A program made the position numbers and the translations under genes. Shown in pieces: positions 27,323 through 36,317 of a DNA stretch of 64,000 nucleotides; position 1 is the first letter of the stretch; the number at the start of each line of letters is the position of its first letter. The stretch spans positions 62,001 to 126,000 of the forward strand of contig NZ_JAEHOH010000003.1 of the NCBI RefSeq assembly GCF_016522505.1, written 5' to 3'. The stretch comes from Leucobacter chromiisoli. Lineage in GTDB: Bacteria > Actinomycetota > Actinomycetes > Actinomycetales > Microbacteriaceae. The notes below the pieces were generated by a model. It searched no databases and was not told the DNA's origin. It was given only the letters and a program-made list of their open reading frames with translations.

Positions 27323-27916
27323 CTACTTGCCCGTGCCGCCGCCGCCGACGACGTCGCTCGCGGAATCGCGGATGAAGTCGACGAACCCGTACTCGAGCGC
27401 TTCATCGGCGGTGAACCAGCGGTCGCGGTCTCCGTCCTCGTTGATCTGCTCGACCGACTTGCCGGTCTGGGCGGCGGTGATCTCCGCGAGACGGTTCTTC
27501 ATCGAGATGATCAGCTCGGCCTGGGTCTGGATATCGCTCGCGGTGCCGCCGAAGCCGCCGTGCGGCTGGTGCAGCAGCACGCGCGCGTTCGGGGTGATGT
27601 AGCGCTTGCCCCTGGTGCCCGCCGTCAGCAGGAACTGCCCCATCGAGGCCGCCATGCCGATGCCGACGGTGACGATGTCGTTGGGAACGAACGACATCGT
27701 GTCGTAGATGGCCATGCCCGCGGTGATGGAGCCGCCGGGCGAGTTGATGTAGAGATAGATGTCGGCCTCGGGATCCTCGGCCGCCAGCAAGAGGATCTTG
27801 GCGCAGATCTCATTCGCGTTGTCGTCGCGAACCTCGGACCCCAGCCAGATGATGCGATCTTTCAGCAGCCGCTCGAACACGCTGTTCTGCGGCGACTGTC
27901 CTGCCTGTTCTGCCAT
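27323..27916 (-). CDS. clpP1: ATP-dependent Clp protease proteolytic subunit 1
   Basis: A 197-residue ClpP. Catalytic Ser is in [18 protein letters not shown], His in [12 protein letters not shown] and Asp in [23 protein letters not shown] 27916 follows GGAG by 8 bases; the upstream in-frame ATG at 27928 lacks a ribosome binding site. It heads the clpP1-clpP2(-clpX) unit, separated from tig by a strong terminator. Most Clp substrates in actinobacteria need both subunits. Confidence 0.95.
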   Translation of the reverse strand: MAEQAGQSPQNSVFERLLKDRIIWLGSEVRDDNANEICAKILLLAAEDPEADIYLYINSPGGSITAGMAIYDTMSFVPNDIVTVGIGMAASMGQFLLTAGTRGKRYITPNARVLLHQPHGGFGGTASDIQTQAELIISMKNRLAEITAAQTGKSVEQINEDGDRDRWFTADEALEYGFVDFIRDSASDVVGGGGTGK

Positions 27917-28075
27917 TCGGCGCTCCATTCGATTCGGTTACTACGAGGCTACCCACTCGCGGCCCTGCGTACGCCCGTGTTCGCCGTGGGCGCATGCGGA
28001 GAGCGATCCGGTGCCCCGGGCCGTGCGCCGTCGTCGGGATCCGCGCGAGGCGGCCGCCCGGCCGGCCCGAAACGG

Positions 28076-28115
28076 GACGATCCCCCGCCCCGGAGAAGCG
28101 GGGCGGGGGATCGTC
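28076..28115 (-). terminator. Strong terminator after tig
   Basis: A perfect 16-bp stem (GACGATCCCCCGCCCC and its complement) with an 8-base loop begins 15 bases after the tig stop. It isolates tig from clpP1. No long U-run is visible, as is common in high-GC actinobacteria. Confidence 0.75.
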
Positions 28116-28130
28116 GGGAGAATCGGCGGG

Positions 28131-29663
28131 TTACTCCGCGGTCTTCTCGGCCTCGGCGGCCGCCTTCTTGGCGGCGCGGGTGGCGGCGGCCTTCTTCGCA
28201 GCCGCGGAGCGGGCGGCCTTCTTCGCAGCCTCCGCGTCCTCGTCGGCCTCCTCCGTCTTCGCGGCCTTCTTGGCCTTCTTCGCCGGCGCCGCGGGGGTCT
28301 CCGCGGCGGCCTCCTCGGCGGGAGCCGGCTCCGCGCTCTCGGCGGGCGCCTCGGAGCCCTCCTCGTCGCCCTCCTCCTCGCTGTCGTCGACGGCGGTGAA
28401 CTCGCTCAGATCGACGGCGTTGCCGTCCTGATCCACGACCTTGGCCTTCGCGAGCGCCACGGCGAGGGCCTTGTTGCGGGTGACCTCGCCGAGGATCAGG
28501 TTCATCTGCCCGCCCTGGCTGATCGCCTGCAGGAACTGCGCGGGCTCCATGCCGTACTGCTGAGCCGACTGGAAGATGTACTGGGACAGCTCGGCCTGGG
28601 TCGGGGTGACGCCCTCGGCCTCGACGATCGCGTCGAGCAGGAGCTGCAGCTGCAGCTGCTTCTCGGAGGAGACGCGGACCTCCGCGCGGTGCTCGTCGTC
28701 CTCGAGGCGGCCCTCGCCCTCCAGGTGGCGGTGCACCTCCTCCTCGACGAGCTCCTCGGAGACGGGGATGCCGGCCTGCTCGATCAGGGTCTCGGTGAAG
28801 AGGTCGCGCGCCTGCTGGCCCTGCGCGAAGACCGCGGCGCGGACGGCCTGATCCTTCAGGCTGTCGCGCAGCTCCTCGATCGTGTCGAACTCGCTCGCGA
28901 GCTGCGCGAACTCGTCGTCGGCCTCGGGCAGCTCGCGCTCCTTCACGGCCGTGACGGTGAGCTCGACCTCGGCGTCCTGACCCTCGTACTCGCCGCCGAG
29001 CAGCTGCGAGGTGAAGGTCGTCGTCTCGCCGGCGGTGAGCGTCTCGACGGCCTCGTCGGTGCCCTCGAGCAGGTTGCCCGCGCCGACCTCGTAGGAGACG
29101 CCCGAGGCCTGGTCGACCTCGTTGCCGTCGATCCGGGCGACCAGATCGAGCTCGACGAAGTCGCCCTTCGCGGCGGGGCGGTCGACGGTCACGAGGGTGC
29201 CGAAGCGCTCGCGGAGCTTGTCGAGCTCGGCGTCGACGGCGTCGTCGCCGAGCACGGCGTTGTCGACCTTCAGCTCGAGGCCCGCGTAGTCGGGCAGGGT
29301 GAACTCGGGGCGGACCTCGACCTCGAAGACCAGCTCGAGCTCGCTCTGCTCGTCCTTGGGATCGATCCACTTGGCGACGTCGGCGGTCGGGCGGCCCATC
29401 GGGCGCTCCCCGGACTCGGCGAGGGCGGCCTGGTAGAACTCGTCGAGCGAGGAGTTCACGGCCTCCTGGATCACGGCCTCGCGGCCGATGCGCTGGTCGA
29501 TGATGGGGGCGGGAACCTTGCCCTTGCGGAACCCGGGGACGGAGACCTGCTCCGAGATCGTCTGGTACGCCTGCTTGAGGTGCGGCTCCAGCTCGTCAAG
29601 AGTGATAGCCACGTTCAGCTTGACGCGGGTCGGAGTGAGCTTCTCAGCGTTCGTCTTCGGCAA
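28131..29663 (-). CDS. tig: Trigger factor (ribosome-bound chaperone / peptidyl-prolyl isomerase)
   Basis: A 510-residue chaperone that docks at the ribosome exit tunnel. The ribosome-binding signature is [10 protein letters not shown] (residues about 42-51), the FKBP-type PPIase domain spans about 150-245 ([14 protein letters not shown]), and the helical arms follow. From about residue 425 there is an extra tail of some 85 residues made of acidic runs, then Ala/Lys repeats (AKKAAKT, AAKKAA). The start is TTG 29663, preceded by GAGAGGCC; the sequence from it ([17 protein letters not shown]) matches family N-termini. A tRNA-Pro gene lies just upstream on the same strand. Confidence 0.95.
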   Translation of the reverse strand: MPKTNAEKLTPTRVKLNVAITLDELEPHLKQAYQTISEQVSVPGFRKGKVPAPIIDQRIGREAVIQEAVNSSLDEFYQAALAESGERPMGRPTADVAKWIDPKDEQSELELVFEVEVRPEFTLPDYAGLELKVDNAVLGDDAVDAELDKLRERFGTLVTVDRPAAKGDFVELDLVARIDGNEVDQASGVSYEVGAGNLLEGTDEAVETLTAGETTTFTSQLLGGEYEGQDAEVELTVTAVKERELPEADDEFAQLASEFDTIEELRDSLKDQAVRAAVFAQGQQARDLFTETLIEQAGIPVSEELVEEEVHRHLEGEGRLEDDEHRAEVRVSSEKQLQLQLLLDAIVEAEGVTPTQAELSQYIFQSAQQYGMEPAQFLQAISQGGQMNLILGEVTRNKALAVALAKAKVVDQDGNAVDLSEFTAVDDSEEEGDEEGSEAPAESAEPAPAEEAAAETPAAPAKKAKKAAKTEEADEDAEAAKKAARSAAAKKAAATRAAKKAAAEAEKTAE

Positions 29664-29731
29664 TTTGGCCTCTCAGATTTCGGATTCGTGCGGGGTGTGC
29701 AGCGTGAGACGGACCAGACGACTGATCCGAG

Positions 29732-29806
29732 TCGGGGCGACAGGATTCGAACCTGCGACCTCCCGCTCCCAAAGCGGGCGCTCTAGCCAAGCTGAGCTAC
29801 GCCCCG
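29732..29806 (-). tRNA. tRNA-Pro (TGG)
   Basis: A 75-base cloverleaf with a 7-bp acceptor stem (CGGGGCG/CGCCCCG), T-arm GGTTCGAATCC and anticodon loop TTTGGGA giving anticodon TGG. No encoded CCA. It lies upstream of tig on the same strand. Confidence 0.95.
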
Positions 29807-30024
29807 AAACCACTGTCGGTTCGGTCACCTCGTGCGCGTTCCGCGTACGCGAAACCACCCAAGACGTGGACAACCTTAGCAAGTCTAGCCGAATCGGCCC
29901 CGCCACCGGGTTCGCGCGGCGATCCATGTCGCGCAGGGCGGCGGTGCGCCGGCGACACGCCTGCGCAGCGTGCGGGCGCCGAGGGCACTCTCGATGCACT
30001 ATGCTTGGGGAGGTGCGTTCGCAC

Positions 30025-30095
30025 GGGGATGTAGCTCAATGGTAGAGCCTCAGTCTTCCAAACTGATTACGCGGGTTCGATTCCCGTCATCCCCT
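30025..30095 (+). tRNA. tRNA-Gly (TCC)
   Basis: A 71-base cloverleaf with acceptor GGGGATG/CATCCCC, D-arm TAGCTCAATGGTAGAGC, anticodon loop CTTCCAA (TCC) and T-arm GGGTTCGATTCCC. A -10 TATGCT lies at 30000-30005. It is followed by a strong terminator. The 3' end of the carbonic anhydrase frame on the other strand overlaps bases 30067-30095. Confidence 0.95.
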
Positions 30096-30669
30096 CCGTG
30101 TCGAGAGGCCCCGCTTCGAGGAGCGGGGCCTCTTCGCGTCTCCGCTCCTCCGTCGCGGCGCGGTGGGAGCCGGTGTAGCCCAGGTAGCGCTCCGCGTTGC
30201 GGAGCAGCCCCGCGCGCTCCTCGTCGCTCAGGGCGCGCACCACGCGACCGGGCACGCCCGCGACGAGCGATCCCGGCGGGATCGACGCCCCCTGCGGCAC
30301 GACGGCGCCCGCGGCGACGAGCGTGCCCTCGCCGATCACCGCGCCGCTCAGGACGGTGGCGTTCATCCCGATCAGGCACCCGTTCCCGACCGTCGCCCCG
30401 TGCACCACGGCGCCGTGCCCGACGGAGACGTCGTCGCCGACCACGGCGGGGGCGCCACGATCCGCGTGCAGCACGACGCCGTCCTGCAGGTTGCTGCGCG
30501 CGCCGACGCTGATCGAGTCGGAGTCGCCGCGCAGCACGGCGTGGTACCAGACGCTGCATCCGTCCCCCAGCGCCACCGCCCCGACGACCACGGCTCCCGG
30601 CGCCACCCAGGCGGACTCCGGGACGCGGGGACTGCGCTCCCGGTCGAGTGCGATGACCGTTCCACCCAT
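30067..30669 (-). CDS. Gamma-carbonic anhydrase family (left-handed beta-helix) protein
   Basis: A 200-residue hexapeptide-repeat protein. Repeats such as GAVVVGAVALGDGCSVWYHA, VLRGDSDSISVGARSNLQD and VSVGHGAVVHGATVGNGCLI match gamma-carbonic anhydrase/YrdA proteins. Zinc-ligand-type histidines appear in VLHADRG, VGHGAVVHG and the nearby turns. Many such homologues lack proven CO2 hydration, so the enzyme role is inferred. Start ATG 30669 follows GAAGGAG. The last roughly 20 residues are odd: they are encoded by the tRNA-Gly terminator hairpin and the antisense of the tRNA T-arm, and the stop codon lies inside the tRNA gene. Confidence 0.85.
   Translation of the reverse strand: MGGTVIALDRERSPRVPESAWVAPGAVVVGAVALGDGCSVWYHAVLRGDSDSISVGARSNLQDGVVLHADRGAPAVVGDDVSVGHGAVVHGATVGNGCLIGMNATVLSGAVIGEGTLVAAGAVVPQGASIPPGSLVAGVPGRVVRALSDEERAGLLRNAERYLGYTGSHRAATEERRREEAPLLEAGPLDTEGMTGIEPA
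30104..30133 (+). terminator. Terminator of tRNA-Gly(TCC)
   Basis: A perfect 12-bp stem (AGAGGCCCCGCT and complement) with a 6-base loop begins 9 bases after the tRNA. It is followed by TCG rather than a U-run. It is embedded in the 3' coding end of the opposite-strand carbonic anhydrase gene. Confidence 0.75.
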
Positions 30670-30740
30670 GTTCGAGACTCCTTCGCCCTGCCGCGGCACC
30701 TTCGCCTGCCCGTCCGCGAGCGGCATCGCTCGGGATACGG

Positions 30741-30771
30741 CGAAGCCCCCGTCGAGACGACGAGGGCTTCG
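30741..30771 (-). terminator. Terminator of tRNA-Asn
   Basis: CGAAGCCC/GGGCTTCG plus an inner CGTCG/CGACG, broken by one mismatch, form a 31-base hairpin 7 bases beyond the tRNA-Asn 3' end. It separates the tRNA from the carbonic anhydrase gene. Confidence 0.65.
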
Positions 30772-30777
30772 GGATCG

Positions 30778-30850
30778 CTCCCCGACTTGGACTCGAACCA
30801 AGAACCTGCCGGTTAACAGCCGGCTGCTCTGCCAATTGAGCTATCGAGGA
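30778..30850 (-). tRNA. tRNA-Asn (GTT)
   Basis: A 73-base cloverleaf with acceptor TCCTCGA/TCGGGGA (one G-U pair), D-arm AGCTCAATTGGCAGAGC, anticodon loop CTGTTAA (GTT) and T-arm GGTTCGAGTCC. No encoded CCA. Confidence 0.94.
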
Positions 30851-30943
30851 TCATCGCTTGCGCAACTCATTCATAGTAGCAAGCCGCGAAAAGCCGATGC
30901 AAATCGAGACACGCCGACCCGGCCCGACCGTCGCGTCTCCGGC

Positions 30944-31792
30944 TCACTCGTCGGCGATCTCGTCGTAGGCGGTCGCCCGCAGCGCCTGGGCGAGGCGCTG
31001 CACGTAGCCGTGATCGGCCTGGCGGAAGATCTCGTTGATGTCGCCCTGACCGATCAGGCGCCCCTCCTGGAGCACCAGCACCTCCTGGACCAGGGCCTCG
31101 AGCATGCCGATGTCGTGACTGATGAGCACCATCGTCGCGGCGCTGCGTTCGCGGTACCAGCGGAGCAGCTCGACGATGCGGGGTCGGTTGTTGGCGTCGA
31201 CGCCCAGGGTCGGCTCGTCGGCGAGCAGCACGGGCGGATCGAGGATGAGGGAGCGCATGACGGCCACCCGCTGGCGCTGCCCCTTGGAGAGCTCGTACGG
31301 ATAGCTCTGCAGCTTGCTCAGCGGCAGCGCCACGATGTCCATCATCTCGGCGATCCGCTCGCCCAGCTGCTCCCGGTCGAAGTTCCTGCTGCGCTCGACG
31401 ATCGGCTCGAGCAGGATGTCCCCGACGTTCTTCTCGGGGGGCAGCGTCGCCCCCGAATCCTGCGCGAGGAACCCCACGTACGCCGTGAGCTTCGTGTAGG
31501 AGCGCCGGCCGAGGCGCCGCAGGGAGACCCCGAGCACCGAGGCGTCGCCGCCCGTCGCCTTGATCCTCGCCGACTTCTCGCCGGCGTCCCTCGCGCGCCC
31601 CGCGAGGAAGCGGGTGAGGGTGGACTTGCCGGATCCGCTCTCGCCGAGCAGCGCGAGCACCTCGCCGCGTGCGATCTCGAAGCCCACGCCCTCGACCGCG
31701 TGGAAGGCGCGCCCGCCCGCGTGGGCGGGGTAGGCCAGCGAGAGATCGGAGACGCGGATCGCGGGGTCGCTCGTCAGTATCGGATCGGCCAA
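30944..31792 (-). CDS. ABC transporter ATP-binding protein (peptide/nickel type), orphan
   Basis: A 282-residue ABC ATPase. Walker A is LLGESGSGKSTLTRFLAG, the Q-loop is GFLAQDSGATLPPEKNV, the signature is LSKGQRQRVAVMRS (LSKGQ instead of LSGGQ), and Walker B is PPVLLADEPTLGVDA, with the switch His in VLISHDIGML. It resembles DppD/OppD but lacks their C-terminal Cys-containing extension, and no permease or binding-protein gene is nearby, so the substrate is unknown. TTG 31792 is chosen because AAAGGGG lies about 8 bases before it; GTG/ATG alternatives upstream (to 31828) lack such a site. Confidence 0.82.
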   Translation of the reverse strand: MADPILTSDPAIRVSDLSLAYPAHAGGRAFHAVEGVGFEIARGEVLALLGESGSGKSTLTRFLAGRARDAGEKSARIKATGGDASVLGVSLRRLGRRSYTKLTAYVGFLAQDSGATLPPEKNVGDILLEPIVERSRNFDREQLGERIAEMMDIVALPLSKLQSYPYELSKGQRQRVAVMRSLILDPPVLLADEPTLGVDANNRPRIVELLRWYRERSAATMVLISHDIGMLEALVQEVLVLQEGRLIGQGDINEIFRQADHGYVQRLAQALRATAYDEIADE

Positions 31793-31886
31793 CTCGTCGT
31801 CCCCTTTCGAACGGTGTGCCGCTCGCATCGGGACAGGTGCGCGAGCGGCGTCGGACTCGGGAAAAGCCTAGGGCATGCGGCTCCGC

Positions 31887-33779
31887 CTACTCTTCGCGCA
31901 GTCCCCGGCGAGCCGCTTCGAGCGCGACGAGCTGCTCCTGGATCCGCCTCGATCCCGGGTCCGCGGGATCGCCGATGCGCTGCATCCTCGCCACCAGCTC
32001 CCCCTTCAGCGAGAGCAGATCGCGGTCGAGCAGCGAGATCACCACGTCGCGCGAGTACGCGGCGAGCTGGCTCGCGTTGCGCTGCGGCATCGGGGCCATC
32101 GCGAGCTCTCGGACGAGCCCGCGGATCGCCTCCGGCGCCTCGGCGAGCACGCGGTCGAGCCATCCGGGCGTGCCCAGGGCGGGCAGCGCGGCGCCGACGG
32201 CGTCGCGCACGGCGCGCAGGCTCGGCTCCGAGACCTGCGCGGTCACGGCCTGGGCGAGCAGGTCGGCGCCCACCGACTCCCCCTGCTGCAGCATCGCCAT
32301 CAGCGCGTCCCGCTCGAGCCACGTGCTCGGCGCGTGGGCGAGCGTCGCGAGGCCGATCCGCGGCGCCGGCGCCGGTTCCCGGCCGCCCCCGTCGACCCCG
32401 GCCCCGCGGTCGCCGCCGGCGCCCTGCGGCGACCGCGGATCCGGCTGCCGCCCCCGTACGGCGCCGGCCTCCGCAGCGCGCACGGCGCGCTGCACCTCGC
32501 CGAGGTCGCTGCCGAGCATCCGGGCCAGCTCCCGCGAGTACCCGGGGCGCAGAGCGGGATCCTTGATCTCGGCGATGATGGGCGCCGCCCGCCGCAGCGC
32601 CGCGACCCGGCCCTCGACGGTGTTCAGGTCGAACCGGGAGATCGCCTGGCGCAGCGCGAACTCGAAGAGCGGCACCTTGCGGTCGAAGAGCTCCCGGACC
32701 GCCTCGTCGCCCCGGTGCAGCCGCAGGTCGCTCGGATCGAGCCCGTCGGGGGCCACCGCGACGTAGGTCTGCGCGGTGAAGCGGCGCTCCTCGCTGAACG
32801 CGCGCAGCGCGGCCTTCTGGCCGGCCTCGTCGGGGTCGAACGTGAACACCACCTCGGCGGCGGCGTCGTCGCCCATGATCCTGCGCAGCACCGAGATGTG
32901 GTCCTTGCCGAACGCCGTGCCGCAGGTCGCGACCGCGGTCTCCACTCCGGCCAGGTGGCACGCCATCACGTCGGTGTACCCCTCGACGACGATCGCGCGG
33001 TGCCCGCGGGAGACCGCGCGCTTGGCGAGGTCGAGGCCGTAGAGCACCTGCGATTTGTGGTAGACCGGCGTCTCCGGCGTGTTGAGGTACTTCGGCCCCT
33101 GGTCGTCGTCGTAGAGCTTGCGGGCGCCGAAGCCGAGCGTCTGGCCGCTCGTGTCCCGGATCGGCCAGACGACGCGCCCCCGGAAGCGGTCGTACACCCC
33201 CCGCTGCCCCTCGGACACGAGCCCCGCCTGGGTGAGCTCGACCGGTGTGAAGCCCCGACCCCGCAGGTGCTTCGTGAGGGAGTCCCAGCCGCGCGGGGCG
33301 TACCCCACCCCGAATCGGTCGCACGCCTCGCCGTCGAAGCCCCGGCGGGCGAGGAAGTCGCGGGCGAAGGATCCCTCGTCCCCCGCCAGCTGCTCCCGGT
33401 AGAAGGCCGCGGCCTCCTGGTTCGCGGCGAGCAGCCGGGCCCGGTTCGGGCCGTCGTCGCGGCGGACGCCGCCCTCCTCGTAGGTGAGCACGTAGTTGAT
33501 GCGGGCCGCCAGGCGCTCGACCGACTCGGTGAAGCTGAGGTGGTCCATGCGCTGCAGGAAGGTGAAGGCGTCGCCCGACTCGCCGCAGCCGAAGCAGTGG
33601 TAGTAGCCGAGGGCCGGGCGCACGTGGAAGCTGGGGCTGCGCTCGTCGTGGAACGGGCAGAGCCCCTTCATCGAGTCGATGCCCGCGTTCTTCAGCGCGA
33701 CGTAGTCGCCGACCAGATCGGCGAGATTGACACGGCGCTTCACCTCTTCGATGTCGCCCTGCCGGATCCGCCCTGCCAT
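31887..33779 (-). CDS. dnaG: DNA primase
   Basis: A 630-residue primase that makes RNA primers for replication. The N-terminal CHC2 zinc finger is CPFHDERSPSFHVRP with YYHCFGCGESGDAF. The TOPRIM core has GHRAIVVEGYTDVMACHLAGV and VFTFDPDEAGQKAALRAF. A low-complexity Gly/Pro linker (about residues 440-470) leads to the helicase-binding C-terminal domain. It is the last gene of the recO-uppS-dusB-dgt-dnaG operon, 11 bases after dgt, with its own AGGGCGACATCG-rich leader. Confidence 0.97.
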   Translation of the reverse strand: MAGRIRQGDIEEVKRRVNLADLVGDYVALKNAGIDSMKGLCPFHDERSPSFHVRPALGYYHCFGCGESGDAFTFLQRMDHLSFTESVERLAARINYVLTYEEGGVRRDDGPNRARLLAANQEAAAFYREQLAGDEGSFARDFLARRGFDGEACDRFGVGYAPRGWDSLTKHLRGRGFTPVELTQAGLVSEGQRGVYDRFRGRVVWPIRDTSGQTLGFGARKLYDDDQGPKYLNTPETPVYHKSQVLYGLDLAKRAVSRGHRAIVVEGYTDVMACHLAGVETAVATCGTAFGKDHISVLRRIMGDDAAAEVVFTFDPDEAGQKAALRAFSEERRFTAQTYVAVAPDGLDPSDLRLHRGDEAVRELFDRKVPLFEFALRQAISRFDLNTVEGRVAALRRAAPIIAEIKDPALRPGYSRELARMLGSDLGEVQRAVRAAEAGAVRGRQPDPRSPQGAGGDRGAGVDGGGREPAPAPRIGLATLAHAPSTWLERDALMAMLQQGESVGADLLAQAVTAQVSEPSLRAVRDAVGAALPALGTPGWLDRVLAEAPEAIRGLVRELAMAPMPQRNASQLAAYSRDVVISLLDRDLLSLKGELVARMQRIGDPADPGSRRIQEQLVALEAARRGLREE

Positions 33780-33790
33780 AGCTAGGAAGT

Positions 33791-35071
33791 TTAGACCAGC
33801 GGCACGTCGCAGAGCCGCCGGTACCAGGCGATCGCCGACTGGTCCGTCAGCGAGGCGACCTGATCGACCACGGCCCGCTTGGCGTCGGCATCCGACGAGG
33901 CCGCCCGCAGGTCCGCGGCGAAGGGCGGCTCGAGCTCGCTCTCCCCCGCCTCCCACAGCGTGTCGAGCAGCTCCGTCAGCAGGTCGCGCTGACGCTGGTA
34001 GGTCGGCTGCCGGCGTCCGCTCGCCATCACGAAGGCGGCGACGATGCCCTTCAGCACGGCGATCTCGGCGCGCACGTCCCGCGGCACGATGACGTCGGCC
34101 CCGTAGCGCGCGAGCGGGCGCCCGTCCGCCTCGGCGAGCGTCGCGTCGATCGCGGCGCCGGCGAAGCGCCCGATCATCTCGCTCGTGAAGTTCTTCAGCT
34201 GCGCCTGGTCGCGCCGCGAGCCCTCCCACCGCGTCAGCCAGGTCGAGGCGCCGGCGATGCGGTCGAACGCCGCCCCGAGCTCGTCGCCCGAGAAGGAGCC
34301 CCCCGCCCACTCCGACACGGCGCGGATCAGCGAGTCGTGGCCTGAGCGCGAGGTGAGGATCTCGGGGTCGATGTGCTCGCTCACCACGGCGTCCTCGAAG
34401 TCGTGCACCGAGTAGGCGACGTCGTCGGAGAGATCCATCACCTGCGCCTCGGCGCACTTCCGGCGATCGGGCGCGCCGGCGCGGAGCCACTCGAACACGG
34501 GCGCGTCGTCGGCGAAGTAGCCGAACTTGGCGCGCCCCTCCCCGGGGTCGCGCTCGGCCGCGTCGAGCGCCCAGGGGTACTTGCAGCTCGCGTCGAGCGT
34601 GGCCCGGGTCAGGTTGAGGCCGACGCTCCCGCCGTCGGGCGCGAAGCGCTTCGGCTCCAGCCGGGTGAGCACCCGCAGCGTCTGCGCGTTGCCCTCGAAC
34701 CCGCCGGCGTCGGCCGCCCAGTCGTTCAGCGCGCGCTCGCCGTTGTGGCCGAACGGCGGGTGGCCGAGATCGTGCGCGAGGCAGGCGGTGTCGACGACGT
34801 CCTGCGCGAGGCCCAGGGCCACGGCGAGCTCGCGGCCGATCTGGGCGACCTCGAGCGAGTGCGTCAGCCGGTTGCGGGCGAAGTCGATGCCGGCGGTCGG
34901 GCTGAGCACCTGCGTCTTCGCGGCGAGCCGCCGCCAGCCGCTCGAGTGCAGCACGCGGGCGCGATCCCGGGCGAAGTCGCTGCGCCGGCTGCGGTGATGC
35001 TCGGGCACGAAGCGCTCGGCGTCGCGGTCGGAGTACCCGGGGGGCAGCGCCGCCGCCGGAGCCTCAGCCAC
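33791..35071 (-). CDS. dgt: Deoxyguanosinetriphosphate triphosphohydrolase-like protein
   Basis: A 426-residue HD-domain dNTPase that releases triphosphate from dNTPs, or a relaxed-specificity relative. Metal-binding residues are visible in RNRLTHSLEVAQIGRELA and ACLAHDLGHPPFGHNGE (the HD pair), with a later Asp in MDLSDDVAYSVHDFED. It overlaps the dusB stop by 8 bases. Adjacent dgt and dnaG genes are common in actinobacteria, linking dNTP control to replication. Confidence 0.92.
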   Translation of the reverse strand: MAEAPAAALPPGYSDRDAERFVPEHHRSRRSDFARDRARVLHSSGWRRLAAKTQVLSPTAGIDFARNRLTHSLEVAQIGRELAVALGLAQDVVDTACLAHDLGHPPFGHNGERALNDWAADAGGFEGNAQTLRVLTRLEPKRFAPDGGSVGLNLTRATLDASCKYPWALDAAERDPGEGRAKFGYFADDAPVFEWLRAGAPDRRKCAEAQVMDLSDDVAYSVHDFEDAVVSEHIDPEILTSRSGHDSLIRAVSEWAGGSFSGDELGAAFDRIAGASTWLTRWEGSRRDQAQLKNFTSEMIGRFAGAAIDATLAEADGRPLARYGADVIVPRDVRAEIAVLKGIVAAFVMASGRRQPTYQRQRDLLTELLDTLWEAGESELEPPFAADLRAASSDADAKRAVVDQVASLTDQSAIAWYRRLCDVPLV

Positions 35072-36293
35072 CGTCGGAGCCCCCGTCGACGCGCTCGCCC
35101 TCCGCGACGGCCGCGCGATCGGCGCTGTCGCTCTCGCGGCTGTCGAGCCAGCCCATGGGCAGGATCGGCCGCTTCGGGCTGCCCGCGCGACCCCTCGGGC
35201 CCTCGGCGCCCTCGCCCGGATACGGCATCGCCGGATCCATCGTCTCGAAGATCTCGTCCATCTGCTCGAGGGACTCGACCATCGCCAGGGCGCGACGGGT
35301 GTCGCCGCCGACCCCGTAGCCCTTGAAGTACCAGGCGACGTGCTTGCGGATGTCGCGGCAGGCGCGGTCCTCCTCGCCGTCGAAGAAGTCGACGAGCAGC
35401 TCGGCGTGCCGACGGAGGGCCGTCATCACCGCGCCCAGCGCAGGCCTCGCGGTGGCGGCGCGCGCCTCGTCCCAGCCGATCTCCCCCGCCTCTGCGCGGA
35501 ACGCGGCCGCGAGGTCGCCGAAGAGCCAGGGGCGGCCGAGGCAGCCGCGTCCGACCACGACGCCGTCGCAGCCCGTCTCCCGCACCATGCGGAGCGCGTC
35601 GTCTGCCGACCAGATGTCGCCGTTGCCGAGGATCGGCACGCTCGTGATCGCCTCCTTGAGCGTGGCGATCGCCGACCAGTCGGCATGCCCGGAGTAGAAC
35701 TCGTTCGCCGTGCGGCCGTGCAGCGCGATCGCCGCGACGCCCGCGTCCTCGGCGGCCTTCGCCGCGTCGAGGTAGGTGAGGTGATCGGCGTCGATGCCCT
35801 TGCGCATCTTCACCGTCAGCGGGATGTCGCCGGCGGCCCGCACGGCCTGCTCCACGATCGAGCGGAAGAGGTCGCGCTTCCAGGGCAGCGCCGATCCCCC
35901 TCCCCGGCGCGTCACCTTCGGCACGGGGCACCCGAAGTTGAGGTCGATGTGGTCGGCGCGATCCTCGTCGACGATGAAGCGCACGGCGTCCGCGACGGTC
36001 CTCGGGTCCACGCCGTAGAGCTGGATCGACCGCGGGGTCTCGCTCTCGTGGTGCTTGATGAGGCGCATCGATGCCGGCGTGCGCTCCACGAGCGCCCGGC
36101 TCGTGATCATCTCGCTGACGTACAGGCCCGCGCCGTACTCGCGGCAGAGCCGGCGGAACGCGGTGTTCGTGATGCCCGCCATGGGCGCGAGGACGACGGG
36201 CACGTCGAGCTCGATCGGCCCGATCCGCAGGCGGGACGGCGCCGAGGCCGCGGCGGACGGCCGGTCGGGGCGTGTGAGGGTCTGGGAAGTCAT
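35064..36293 (-). CDS. dusB: tRNA-dihydrouridine synthase, DusB type
   Basis: A 409-residue FMN TIM-barrel enzyme that reduces uridine in tRNA D-loops. It opens LAPMAGITNTAFRRLCREYG; the catalytic Cys is in IDLNFGCPVPKVTRRGGGSA; the FMN-phosphate region is PILGNGDIWSADDA with VVVGRGCLGRPWLF. The C-terminal 60 residues form an acidic, Gly/Asp-rich tail not needed for the fold. ATG 36293 is preferred over 36302. Third gene of the recO operon. Confidence 0.94.
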   Translation of the reverse strand: MTSQTLTRPDRPSAAASAPSRLRIGPIELDVPVVLAPMAGITNTAFRRLCREYGAGLYVSEMITSRALVERTPASMRLIKHHESETPRSIQLYGVDPRTVADAVRFIVDEDRADHIDLNFGCPVPKVTRRGGGSALPWKRDLFRSIVEQAVRAAGDIPLTVKMRKGIDADHLTYLDAAKAAEDAGVAAIALHGRTANEFYSGHADWSAIATLKEAITSVPILGNGDIWSADDALRMVRETGCDGVVVGRGCLGRPWLFGDLAAAFRAEAGEIGWDEARAATARPALGAVMTALRRHAELLVDFFDGEEDRACRDIRKHVAWYFKGYGVGGDTRRALAMVESLEQMDEIFETMDPAMPYPGEGAEGPRGRAGSPKRPILPMGWLDSRESDSADRAAVAEGERVDGGSDGG

Positions 36294-36317
36294 CCTTCCC
36301 ATTCTCTCACGGCGGGA

